A stretch of 18,708 nt of DNA from an uncultured Oscillospiraceae bacterium (GTDB lineage Bacteria; Bacillota; Clostridia; Oscillospirales; Oscillospiraceae), in NCBI GenBank assembly GCA_934643765.1, contig CAKUCT010000011.1, forward strand, positions 1 through 18,708, in the 5' to 3' direction. The notes beneath the pieces are model-generated. The model was given only the letters and a program-made list of their open reading frames with translations, made no database searches and had not been told where the DNA came from. The position numbers and the translations under genes were made by a program. How positions within the stretch are numbered: position 1 is the stretch's first letter; the number at the start of each line of letters is the position of its first letter. Shown here in pieces: positions 5,745-13,156 of this stretch.

Positions 5745-6029
5745 TTATCCCTTGGGTGTGCGGTATTTTGAAAAATCGGGGACGGTGAACATGAGCGAGC
5801 TGTTGGCACCGCTTTTGCGGAAGCGCTGTTCGATTTTGATATACCCGTGCAAGGTCAGGTCATCAATAGCACGCTTCACTGTGGACGGGGACAGACTCAG
5901 ATCCTTCGCAATTCTTCTTACGGACGGCCAGCATTGACCGTCCGTATTTGCTCTGTTTACGAGGTACATATATACATGCACAGCACGGCTCGGAAGGTTG
6001 TCGCTGTAAATGGAATCAAAATAATTCAC
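5745..6029 (-). CDS. Small helix-turn-helix protein (HTH_36-like)
   Basis: This 94-aa protein has a winged-helix DNA-binding core at about residues 14-70. The segments CWPSVRRIAKDLSLSPSTVK and AIDDLTLHGYIKIE are typical of HTH_36/replication-initiator-type helix-turn-helix domains, often annotated as helix-turn-helix domain-containing protein in conjugative elements. The start is GTG (6027-6029), which overlaps the TGA stop of the VirD4 gene, pointing to translational coupling. It is the last gene of the transfer operon in this window. It could be an autonomous regulator of the element or a shortened relative of a longer replication or partition protein. Confidence 0.7.
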   Translation of the reverse strand: MNYFDSIYSDNLPSRAVHVYMYLVNRANTDGQCWPSVRRIAKDLSLSPSTVKRAIDDLTLHGYIKIEQRFRKSGANSSLMFTVPDFSKYRTPKG

Positions 6030-7849
6030 TTAGCACCACCGTCCTGACCGAGATTGGTCCGCAATCCTTTGTGCCTTGCCGCCGCCTTTTTGCTTGAATA
6101 GTGCCGTTCCGCCATGGCTTCCTCTACACGGAAGCTGCCATCGGGGATGTCTTTTCCGTTGCTTTTATCATCCGCCACATGATATTTGTTGCAGATGGCT
6201 TCGCTCAGTTCCTCACGGCTCGCGTAACAGATGGTTGCCCGGTCACGCATAGGGACAGTGAACGGCTCTTTTTCAAATCGGATACCCCATTTGAAGAACA
6301 GCTTCAGCTTGACCTTGATGGGATAGAAGCCGGTCTTGGTCACGATAAAAGTTCCTTTGGGCAGAGCTTTCAACTCGTCCGGTGTCATCAGTGGGCGCTC
6401 AATCATCTGCAGAGAGCGCGATCCTTCGCTTTTGCTCTGTGTGACCGAACCGGTGAGCGCCGTTCTGCTTCCCATTGCTTTGGATAGAATCTGTGCCGAT
6501 TCACTGTTGGGTGCAAAACCGCCGAATACCGTCAGCTGTGTGTTGTCGATAATGATCTCTGCGCCTTCCTTGCCGTAGTTTTTCTGTAATTGCGCGAAGG
6601 ACTGGATGATCGGCACGATGGAAACACGACGGGAGCGGGATGCCGAGAACATCATTTCAGCGGATTCAATGCGAGGCAGGGTGCCGAATTCGTCGCAGTA
6701 GAAGACCACGCGGTTTTCAAGTTTGCCGCCGTGTTCATCGGCAACGGCAAGAATTTCACGGTAGAGCTGCTGGATCAGAAGCGATACCATGAAGTATTTA
6801 CTGCTGTCTTCCTCCGGCATAATGATGAAAATTGCCGACTTTTCTTTACAAAATCGCTCGGCATCGATCTCGGTATCGTTGCAAAGGATGGTTTCAAGCT
6901 CTGAATCCAGAAACGCATTCAGACGAGAGAGTGCTGTGGACATAACGCTTGCCATGGGCTGTTCCGCTGTATTGAGCGCCGCGCCGGCAAACCATTTTGC
7001 CTTGTGATCGGGTGGGAGAAGCTCCATGAGCTGTTGGAACTGATTCTTGTTCCGATTCCTGCCCGGTGCGAGAAGCTCCTGAATAATTTTGAACACCGAC
7101 ACGATGTGTCGTTCCTCCGGCTTGCAGAATTCCGAGACGAGGAGAATGGACGCGGTGATCAAACCTTCTGCGGCATCATAGAAGTAGCTGTTCTGACCGA
7201 AGCTGCCCGCTTCCATACCGGAGAGAATGATGGTCTTGGCAATGATTTTTGCGTACTTTTCCGCCTTGGCTTTGTACTGCACTTCATTCGTCCCGGCATA
7301 CAGATCCATGTACTTGTTGACAAGGTGCAAAAGGTTGTTGCCATGCGAGCGCATGGGATTGCGCAGGTCAATGACCGAAATGTTATAGCCATAATACCTG
7401 GAGGCAATAGAACCGTAGTTGCGCATGATGTCACCTTTGGTATCGGTTGAGAGAAACGACATCCCGGAAGCACAGGCGTATTCGATATTAGGATAAAGCC
7501 AATATGCAGTCTTACCAACACCTGCGGCACCGATCATCATACAATGAACATCACCTGTATCCACAAGTGCCGTTGTCGTTTTCTTTTTGGATTGACAGCC
7601 AACCACAATACCTTGCTCCTTCGGTCGGCTGTCAGGATTTTTGCGCCATTCTTTCGGGGCAAACGGAATGTGACGGTAGGTCATTTTGATTTCGCGGTTG
7701 GTTGCCCATCGTGCGGTCCCGTGCTGACCGTTTCCCGCAGTCTTGGCTTTGATTCCTTTCAGCCCGTACAGATAGGACAGCGCGGTGATGAGAATAAAAA
7801 TGCCGCCGATGGCGGCGGATACAACAATCAGTAGAGTGATTCCTTCCAA
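6026..7849 (-). CDS. VirD4-like type IV coupling protein (CD1115 family)
   Basis: This 607-aa conjugal coupling ATPase links the relaxase-DNA complex to the type IV secretion channel at the inner membrane. One N-terminal membrane helix spans about residues 3-28. Walker A is GAAGVGKT (107-114) and Walker B VVFYCDEF (381-388). The segments FLSTDTKGD, IDLRNP, RSRRVSIVPIIQS and ERPLMTPDEL are characteristic of the family in Tn1549-like elements. TTG at 7847-7849 is chosen as start because AAAGGAG lies eight bases upstream, right after the preceding gene's stop (7864). A longer reading to 7978 would lie inside that gene. Length and motifs look complete. Confidence 0.92.
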   Translation of the reverse strand: MEGITLLIVVSAAIGGIFILITALSYLYGLKGIKAKTAGNGQHGTARWATNREIKMTYRHIPFAPKEWRKNPDSRPKEQGIVVGCQSKKKTTTALVDTGDVHCMMIGAAGVGKTAYWLYPNIEYACASGMSFLSTDTKGDIMRNYGSIASRYYGYNISVIDLRNPMRSHGNNLLHLVNKYMDLYAGTNEVQYKAKAEKYAKIIAKTIILSGMEAGSFGQNSYFYDAAEGLITASILLVSEFCKPEERHIVSVFKIIQELLAPGRNRNKNQFQQLMELLPPDHKAKWFAGAALNTAEQPMASVMSTALSRLNAFLDSELETILCNDTEIDAERFCKEKSAIFIIMPEEDSSKYFMVSLLIQQLYREILAVADEHGGKLENRVVFYCDEFGTLPRIESAEMMFSASRSRRVSIVPIIQSFAQLQKNYGKEGAEIIIDNTQLTVFGGFAPNSESAQILSKAMGSRTALTGSVTQSKSEGSRSLQMIERPLMTPDELKALPKGTFIVTKTGFYPIKVKLKLFFKWGIRFEKEPFTVPMRDRATICYASREELSEAICNKYHVADDKSNGKDIPDGSFRVEEAMAERHYSSKKAAARHKGLRTNLGQDGGAK

Positions 7850-7863
7850 GGGGGAAACTCCTT

Positions 7864-9300
7864 TCAGTATGAAATTGCTTGCCCGACAGTCGGTTCTGCG
7901 ACCGTGGACGAAAGTGAAATGCTCCCGCCGAGCTGTAAACAGGACAGCCCGAGCAGGAGCATTCTTCTGATCTGCCATTCGATTTCGGTTTTGGTCTGTG
8001 TGTCGCTTTTGTCCGCATCCTCACGGATTTCCTTCAGGTCATAGCCGATGGAATCCAGCTGTGATGAGATATTCTGTTTGTCACGGTGCGGCTTATACAG
8101 CTTTGCCATCTGATCGGCAAGGGCTTCGACCGTGATCGGCGTTCCGATCTGTCGGCTTCGTAAAACGCAGAAGGCGACAGCGGTTTTTGCCATCTCTACG
8201 GCACAGGATTCTTTCTTTTCTGTCAAGTCCGAGGCGATAATCTGCTTTTTCAACCGTTCCAGCTTTCGCATGGTATCGTCAAACAGATCGGCTGGCATCC
8301 GCTTGTATTTGATATATTCGTCGGTGTCTTCAAGGCACATTCCTTTCAGTTCGGCTGTTTTCTCTGCAATGTATGCGAGCTTCGGATGTTCACCTGCAGG
8401 AATTGCGTCTTTACCCATACGGGCTTTCAGGTCTTCGTCCCAATCCTTATGTTCGGGAAAGAGGCGGTACACCTGATACTCTCCGAGTGAATGGATGCTG
8501 TCTGCGATGCGGTATGCACCCTCAATCCCTGCGGAATCGTGATCCAGGCAGAGATAAACCTGTTTCAGTTGCGGATGATCTTTCAGCATCCGCAGTGCGG
8601 CACGGTCGGCAGTTGAACATAAAGCGACATAGGAATGCTCCTGCCAACCTGCGGGATAGAGCGTCAGAAACGCAAGCAGATCTATCGGTGCTTCAAAAAC
8701 ATAGAGGCGGTCGCTCTTGCCGGAGTAATGAAACGCATAGTCTGCATCGCTTCCCGTGATATTGCCTTTGAAATCCGACAACGGATTGGTCGCGCGTTTA
8801 TGTAGATGGCGGACGGTTCCGGTATCATCCTTGCCGGCAAAACAGACATTGTGATTGACCGCATCCTCATACATCAGTCCTGCATGGGTGAAGGTATGAA
8901 TGATATTGCGGTCGATACCGCGCTCGTTCAGAAGATACGCATACAGCCTGCGCATATCCGAATGCGGGGGAGGCGGCGAGAAGTTTTTCGGCTCGGGCTT
9001 CGGTTTTTCTTTCACTGCCGCACGGATTTCCTGTCCCGCACTCTCGCCGAGCAGACTGCGCACCGCTTCGGGATAGGTCATTCCGAAGAACTTGCGAAGG
9101 AATTTTACAGCTCCGCCACCCATTTGTTCGTATTGACTGTACCATTGATTCTCCCGGATCGTGACCTTTCCCGCGGGGGAGTCCCACGCAAACTCCTTGC
9201 CCGTGCGCTTTACCTGCTCGCCGTGAGCTTGCAGAAACCGAACGATGTCTGCCTGTTTTGCAAGCTCCTTTTCCTGTTCTGAAAAATGAATGTATGGCAT
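7864..9300 (-). CDS. DUF3991/Toprim domain mobile-element primase-like protein
   Basis: This 478-aa protein has an N-terminal CHC2/DUF3991-like region (about residues 15-145, with SQYEQMGGGAVKFL). A Toprim domain follows, with catalytic-type Glu203 in YVFEAPIDLLAFL and Asp253-x-Asp255 in VYLCLDHDSAG. An all-alpha C-terminus of about 170 residues completes it. Toprim proteins of this kind are found in conjugative elements and are thought to prime or process the transferred strand. No zinc-binding Cys/His set is obvious in the N-terminal region, so the primase label is by family analogy. AAAGGAG precedes ATG 9298-9300. The VirD4 gene follows after 14 bases. Its upstream side abuts a divergent gene, so its promoter is unclear. 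Confidence 0.85.
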   Translation of the reverse strand: MPYIHFSEQEKELAKQADIVRFLQAHGEQVKRTGKEFAWDSPAGKVTIRENQWYSQYEQMGGGAVKFLRKFFGMTYPEAVRSLLGESAGQEIRAAVKEKPKPEPKNFSPPPPHSDMRRLYAYLLNERGIDRNIIHTFTHAGLMYEDAVNHNVCFAGKDDTGTVRHLHKRATNPLSDFKGNITGSDADYAFHYSGKSDRLYVFEAPIDLLAFLTLYPAGWQEHSYVALCSTADRAALRMLKDHPQLKQVYLCLDHDSAGIEGAYRIADSIHSLGEYQVYRLFPEHKDWDEDLKARMGKDAIPAGEHPKLAYIAEKTAELKGMCLEDTDEYIKYKRMPADLFDDTMRKLERLKKQIIASDLTEKKESCAVEMAKTAVAFCVLRSRQIGTPITVEALADQMAKLYKPHRDKQNISSQLDSIGYDLKEIREDADKSDTQTKTEIEWQIRRMLLLGLSCLQLGGSISLSSTVAEPTVGQAISY

Positions 9301-9380
9301 AAAGCTCCTTTCTTGTGTTGAAACTTATTTGTATGAAACCCCTAAGGACGGTTTTTCAGATGCTAATTGCGTAAAATGAC

Positions 9381-9409
9381 TTGACAAAACTCTTGATTTC
9401 GACTATAAT
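9381..9409 (+). promoter_or_regulatory. Consensus sigma-A promoter of the AAA/DUF4143 gene
   Basis: TTGACA (9381-9386) and TATAAT (9404-9409) are both perfect matches, separated by 17 bases. This is the strongest promoter in the window. It drives the one gene of the conjugation region that runs on the plus strand. Confidence 0.88.
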
Positions 9410-9431
9410 ATAGTTGTACTATATATTAGTC
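9401..9431. promoter_or_regulatory. 31-bp operator-like dyad over the -10 box
   Basis: GACTATAATATAGT (9401-9414) and ACTATATATTAGTC (9418-9431) are inverted complements at 12 of 14 positions around a TGT centre. The dyad covers the -10 box and the predicted transcription start, so a protein bound here would block the promoter. No repressor gene is adjacent. Candidates are the ribbon-helix-helix protein, the HTH protein at 5745-6029, or the AAA protein itself. Confidence 0.65.
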
Positions 9432-9448
9432 GTATTTTGGAGGTGCGT

Positions 9449-10705
9449 ATGTTTATAAGAAGAAGCATAACCGATGTTTTGATGCGGCGGGCAAAGAACA
9501 GCAGATGTCTACTGCTCACCGGACCGAGACAGGTCGGAAAATCCACTTTGCTGAAGCACAATTATCCCGGCGTAAAGTATTATACTTTCGATGATCAGGT
9601 TTTGTTGACATCCGCGACAGAAGATCCAAAGCTCTTTTTGAAAAATATACCCAAGCCCTCGATTCTCGATGAGGTGCAATATGCGAAAGACCTTTTCCCG
9701 TATATCAAAATCGAATGTGACAAAGACGAAAGATACGAAAACTATTACCTGACCGGATCGCAGCAGATGAAGCTGATGGCGAAAGCCAAGGAATCGCTTG
9801 CCGGCAGAGTCAGTATTCTTGAGCTTCAGGGTTTATCCATGCGGGAGATCAACGGCATCGGCTTCAATCGTCACTTCGTTCCGACCGATGAATATATTAC
9901 CGCGCGAGAACAGGAACTCAAGCCTTACGAGAACATCTGGCAGATCATCCACCGCGGCTCATATCCCGAACTGTATGTCACCGAAAGAGAGTGGGTGGAC
10001 TTCTATTCCTCCTATGTGCGCACCTATCTTGAAAGAGACATCAAGGATGAGATTGAAATTCGGGATGAAATTACTTTCACAAGATTCCTGACAGCTGTCG
10101 CCGCAAGAACCGGACAGCTTTTGAATTACGCCAATATTTCGGAGGAAGTCGGTGTCACACAGGCGACGATCAAGAACTGGGTTTCTGTTCTTGAAAAAAC
10201 GGGAATCGTATATATCCTTGAACCGTACTATTCGAGTCACCTGACCAGAGCCATCAAGACACCGAAAATCTATTTCCGCGACACGGGGCTTGCCTGCTAC
10301 CTGTCCCGCTGGAACAATTACGAGGCACTGGAAAGCAGCGCAGTGGCAGGAAATATGTTCGAGACTTTCGTGGTCAACGAAATCATCAAATCATTTATCA
10401 ATGAAGGTCTGGAATATAAATTCAGTGTTTTCTATTATCGCGGAAAGGACAAGAAGAAAACCCGGCAGAATGGCGAGACAATTGAAACGGAGAACGAGAT
10501 CGACTTCATCATTGAAGAGAACGGAGTTCTTTATCCGATTGAGATCAAAAAAAGCGCCAAGCCTACAAAAAGCATGGCGGATGCCTTCAATGTGCTGGAC
10601 AAGGATGTCGACAAGCAACGCGGGCTTGGCGTTATTCTGTGCCTGTATGATGAAAAGCTGTATCTGAAGGATGATCTTGTTGTCCTGCCGATAGAGTATC
10701 TGTAA
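9449..10705 (+). CDS. AAA ATPase with DUF4143 / PD-(D/E)XK-like C-terminus
   Basis: This 418-aa protein has an N-terminal P-loop ATPase: Walker A GPRQVGKS (residues 25-32), Walker B SILDEVQY (71-78) and a sensor-like YYLTGSQQ. A winged-helix segment follows (ISEEVGVTQATIKNWVSVLE), then a DUF4143 C-terminus. That part keeps nuclease-like residues: Glu in GNMFETFVVNE, Asp in NEIDFIIEE and Glu-x-Lys in PIEIKKS. Proteins of this class are widespread in Firmicutes and archaea; their role is largely unknown, with suggestions of defence or toxin-like behaviour. GGAGG and five bases precede ATG 9449-9451. The gene lies on the strand opposite to all transfer genes and converges with the relaxase gene, leaving only seven bases between their stops. 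Confidence 0.85.
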   Translation: MFIRRSITDVLMRRAKNSRCLLLTGPRQVGKSTLLKHNYPGVKYYTFDDQVLLTSATEDPKLFLKNIPKPSILDEVQYAKDLFPYIKIECDKDERYENYYLTGSQQMKLMAKAKESLAGRVSILELQGLSMREINGIGFNRHFVPTDEYITAREQELKPYENIWQIIHRGSYPELYVTEREWVDFYSSYVRTYLERDIKDEIEIRDEITFTRFLTAVAARTGQLLNYANISEEVGVTQATIKNWVSVLEKTGIVYILEPYYSSHLTRAIKTPKIYFRDTGLACYLSRWNNYEALESSAVAGNMFETFVVNEIIKSFINEGLEYKFSVFYYRGKDKKKTRQNGETIETENEIDFIIEENGVLYPIEIKKSAKPTKSMADAFNVLDKDVDKQRGLGVILCLYDEKLYLKDDLVVLPIEYL

Positions 10706-10712
10706 CTGAATA

Positions 10713-12077
10713 TTACTGCATAGTTATCTCCGCATTTTTCTTTTCTTCAATCTCCCGGCGTTGGCGTTTGTCAATGGTCGGGAGTTTTTTCGCGTCGTCC
10801 CCGAGAATTTTGTCCCGAAAGGTATTCGCGAGGTTTTTGAGAAGCCCTGTGACTGCTGTCGCGCGGACAGAGTTTGTCTGATGATGCGGTGCAGTTTTTT
10901 TCTCTGAACCATGATGTGAAGTCGTGTCGCTGTCCGTTCGTGACTCCTGCTTTTGTTCTCCAGACTGACTCATCCGCATCGCTTCCCGTATGATATCGTT
11001 CTTGATGGATTTGAATTCTTTGTTCTGCGACAGCGGAATTTTCGGCGGCACCTCGGAGGTATAGGTGCGCAGGGCTTCATACTTTTTCTCGTACCAGAGG
11101 TCATAGAGCTTTGATATATTCTCATCTTCGGCAAGCAGATCGACAACCTCATCAATCAGATCCTTTATATCCCGTTTAAGATAACCGTACACCTTCTTGC
11201 CTTTTGTGCGTGAGAGACGGAGAGAAAGCTCTGCGAGCCTGGCTTCAATTTCGGGATGCGTGTTCGGATTTTCTGCCATGTCTGCGAGTATTTTTTCAAG
11301 GAGCGTGTGCCAATCTTTTTTCAGCTCGTTCCTTTTTTCTGTCTGCTCACGAAAAACATGCTGCAGGTCGTCCCGAAAAATATGATTGCCGAGCGCAGAA
11401 CGCATCTGTTCCACACCGTTTTTGGAGAGATATCCGACCTTCGGATCGTCGGTGTAGGCGATGACATGAATGTGCGGGTGGTGCGATTCATTATGAAAAG
11501 CACCGTACCATTTCAGGTCCTCCATGGGAATCCGCAGTGCGTCAGCCAGCTCCTGCGTGTGAGAACGAAGAAGCAGCTGCCATGCACGGGCGTTGTTATA
11601 CCCGAGCCGTTCCGCATCCTCGCGGCGCAGAGAGACAATCATCGTCCACACATTTCCTTCGTGCGTATTGAGATCCGCAGCAACCTCCGAGAGAACAATC
11701 TCGCCGTCCTCATCGGAAAATAGTCCGTGTGAGCCGACTTTTTCCGCACGGGGACGGGTGGCAATGTAGTCGGCATAGGTCTTCTGACGCATGGCGGAAT
11801 GTGCGTTATCCTCAATGGCGCGTGAGATGAATTCCGAAGCGTTTCCGACTGTCGGGTGCTGTTTGTAATCGTCATACTCCAGCATTTCCGCACTGTCGGG
11901 ATAGTCCCGCAGGATTTTTGCAATCAGTTGCTTTTGATTATATGACACGGGCGCATACTTTTTGGAATCGTCGCACCGTTCCACACCATCACGGAGTGCA
12001 ATATATTTTGCGTACCCACCGATCTTTTTTCGACCGCCTGGCTTGTAATAACGGAACTTGGTTACGAGTTTTGCCAT
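10713..12077 (-). CDS. MobP3-like relaxase
   Basis: This 454-aa protein would nick the origin of transfer and pilot the DNA strand. The N-terminus (FRYYKPGGRKKIGGYAKYIA) matches the MobP3/MobL-type relaxases of Firmicute conjugative elements. The metal-binding HUH-type motif is visible as HHPHIH (residues 199-204) within FHNESHHPHIHVIAYTDD. SHGLFSDEDGE and KGKKVYGYLK are further family signatures. The C-terminal 100 residues are polar and probably flexible. Its start (12075-12077) lies 16 bases inside the preceding RHH gene, indicating coupled translation. It faces the AAA gene tail to tail with no terminator between. Confidence 0.88.
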   Translation of the reverse strand: MAKLVTKFRYYKPGGRKKIGGYAKYIALRDGVERCDDSKKYAPVSYNQKQLIAKILRDYPDSAEMLEYDDYKQHPTVGNASEFISRAIEDNAHSAMRQKTYADYIATRPRAEKVGSHGLFSDEDGEIVLSEVAADLNTHEGNVWTMIVSLRREDAERLGYNNARAWQLLLRSHTQELADALRIPMEDLKWYGAFHNESHHPHIHVIAYTDDPKVGYLSKNGVEQMRSALGNHIFRDDLQHVFREQTEKRNELKKDWHTLLEKILADMAENPNTHPEIEARLAELSLRLSRTKGKKVYGYLKRDIKDLIDEVVDLLAEDENISKLYDLWYEKKYEALRTYTSEVPPKIPLSQNKEFKSIKNDIIREAMRMSQSGEQKQESRTDSDTTSHHGSEKKTAPHHQTNSVRATAVTGLLKNLANTFRDKILGDDAKKLPTIDKRQRREIEEKKNAEITMQ

Positions 12078-12481
12078 CGGACTGCATCGTCAAGACGGAT
12101 GGTTCCGTTGATCCGCTTGACCTGTTCTTCACAGCTTTCGCGCAGTTTTCTGACATCCTCACCCGAGAAACCGTTCGATGCGGCGATGACATTCATCAGC
12201 ACCGCAAGCTCCACTGCCACACGGTACAGCTGAGCGCATTGGCGATTTTCACTGTCTCGTATGATATTTTTCAGCGTGGAGATGACAATTCTCGGCAGGT
12301 AGCTTGGGTTATGTTCGCTTGCCACATAGCCGGAATAGAATTCAATCGCCCGTCTGACATACTCGGACACGCTGCCGCAGTTGTCTGCTTCGTACCACTT
12401 TTTTGCCATGTCGATGGTGGCTTCGGGAATGTAGATTGAGAATCGTTTTTTGCCGTTGCCGACACTTTCGTCGTTTTCCAT
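12062..12481 (-). CDS. Ribbon-helix-helix mobilisation accessory protein (MobC-like)
   Basis: This 139-aa protein has a ribbon-helix-helix fold near residues 12-50: a KRFSIYIPEA strand followed by helices containing MAKKWYEADNCGS and VSEYVRRAIEFY. The C-terminal two thirds are predicted helical. Such proteins bind repeats near oriT, help the relaxase nick and repress their own operon. ATG 12479-12481 is chosen because AAAGGAG lies nine bases upstream; an in-frame ATG at 12520 has no such site. The repeats at 12511-12710 directly upstream are likely binding sites. It overlaps the relaxase gene by 16 bases. Confidence 0.75.
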   Translation of the reverse strand: MENDESVGNGKKRFSIYIPEATIDMAKKWYEADNCGSVSEYVRRAIEFYSGYVASEHNPSYLPRIVISTLKNIIRDSENRQCAQLYRVAVELAVLMNVIAASNGFSGEDVRKLRESCEEQVKRINGTIRLDDAVRWQNS

Positions 12482-12510
12482 CGTCGTTGCTCCTTTCTTT
12501 GTTTTCTGTC

Positions 12511-12710
12511 TTTGACACACGGGTATTATGGCGTAAGCATTAGAAGGATTTCACTGTCTGACACACTGTTTTGCGGTCAAATCGCTCTTTTGACACACTG
12601 CCGTTCCTTTACCGATAGGCGCGGAAAAGTGAGCAAATGCGGTCAAAACGCGAGGAAATGCGGTCGGCTCTGCCGTCCGCTGTGAATCCGGCAGGGCGTT
12701 TGACGCACTG
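12511..12710 (+). repeat. Four dispersed TTTGACACACTG-type repeats
   Basis: Copies start at 12511 (TTTGACACACGG), 12557 (TCTGACACACTG), 12589 (TTTGACACACTG) and 12699 (TTTGACGCACTG). All are in the same orientation, with offsets of 46, 32 and 110 bases. The first lies between the expected promoter zone and ribosome site of the RHH gene. They look like binding sites for a mobile-element protein, most simply the adjacent RHH protein. Confidence 0.65.
12631..12665 (+). repeat. Direct repeat GAGSAAATGCGGTC
   Basis: GAGCAAATGCGGTC (12631-12644) and GAGGAAATGCGGTC (12652-12665) differ at one base and are offset by 21 bases, two helical turns. A related TTGCGGTCAAA occurs at about 12571-12581. The helical phasing suggests protein binding on one face of the DNA. 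Confidence 0.55.
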
Positions 12711-12740
12711 CCTTTCTCCCGCTTGAAAATCGACCCTCGC

Positions 12741-12793
12741 AAATACCTGCTGAACCCCTCAATATGACCAACGGAACTCCCGTAAATACCTGC
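12741..12793 (+). repeat. Paired AAATACCTGC elements, possible nic sites
   Basis: AAATACCTGC occurs exactly at 12741-12750 and 12784-12793. The core ATACCTGC resembles the remembered nic consensus of MOBP relaxases (Y-ATCCTG-Y, cut after the G). Two copies 43 bases apart could be a true nic site and a decoy or second half. No experimental nic site of this relaxase group could be recalled for comparison. Confidence 0.4.
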
Positions 12794-12877
12794 GTGCCAA
12801 AGAGACTGAAGGCGACAATAGTGGGCGATCCCGGCACGAGGCTCACACGCTCGCAAGAACCGCCCACAATCGTCGTA

Positions 12878-13156
12878 TCAGATGTCGGTCGGGTGTTTTC
12901 CCGCATCCTCACCTGAAGCCACACAACCGCCTGAAACGGCGGGCTTCGGCTTTGCTGTATTCTTCGGCTTTCCCGTGTCGGCGGGGGAACGCTTATCTAT
13001 ATACTCCCGCACCTTCAGCGGGACGGTCTTCCGGTACAGACCGTCGACAAGCTCACCGATGACGGCTTCCGCCGTCTGATCCTTCTGCGAGAGAAAGATT
13101 TTCAAAGCTTCGAGCTTTTCGTCATCAAACGGAATCTGAATGGATACCTGTTTCAT
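12878..13156 (-). CDS. DUF6103-like small conjugative-element protein
   Basis: This 92-aa protein has a start KQVSIQIPFDDEKLEALKIF followed by helices and a low-complexity Pro/Lys-rich tail. The layout (beta strand, helix, helix, then a tail after REYIDKR) resembles a short ribbon-helix-helix-like domain and the DUF6103 family found beside relaxase genes in Tn1549-type elements. GGGAGG (13166-13171 on the plus strand as CCTCCC) lies nine bases before ATG. The ATG overlaps the stop of the preceding gene (TAATG), so translation is coupled. A DNA-binding or relaxosome role is plausible but inferred. Confidence 0.7.
   Translation of the reverse strand: MKQVSIQIPFDDEKLEALKIFLSQKDQTAEAVIGELVDGLYRKTVPLKVREYIDKRSPADTGKPKNTAKPKPAVSGGCVASGEDAGKHPTDI

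Larger units (their letters stand above)
12482..12877. other. Non-coding repeat-rich region, candidate oriT
   Basis: About 395 bases without a supportable gene separate the RHH-relaxase pair from the DUF6103-like gene. The stretch contains four spaced copies of a TTTGACACACTG-like element, a GAGSAAATGCGGTC direct repeat, two copies of AAATACCTGC, and a 7-bp inverted repeat GTGGGCG/CGCCCAC (12821-12827 and 12861-12867) enclosing a smaller CGAG/CTCG dyad. Position next to relaxase and accessory genes, plus this density of repeats, makes it the best place for the origin of transfer and for the operon's control sites. Frames on the minus strand here show no family resemblance. Confidence 0.6.

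Noticed and set aside
7850..7978. N-terminal extension of the VirD4 reading frame
   Set aside because: It lies inside the DUF3991/Toprim gene; a well-placed AAAGGAG before TTG 7847-7849 gives the normal start just before the membrane helix.
12511..12710. CRISPR array from the spaced repeats
   Set aside because: Repeats are only about 12 bases, spacing is irregular (46, 32, 110), and no cas gene is present.
12551..12924. Two minus-strand open frames across the repeat region
   Set aside because: They lack ribosome sites and family features, and the region is filled with direct and inverted repeats better explained as oriT/control DNA.
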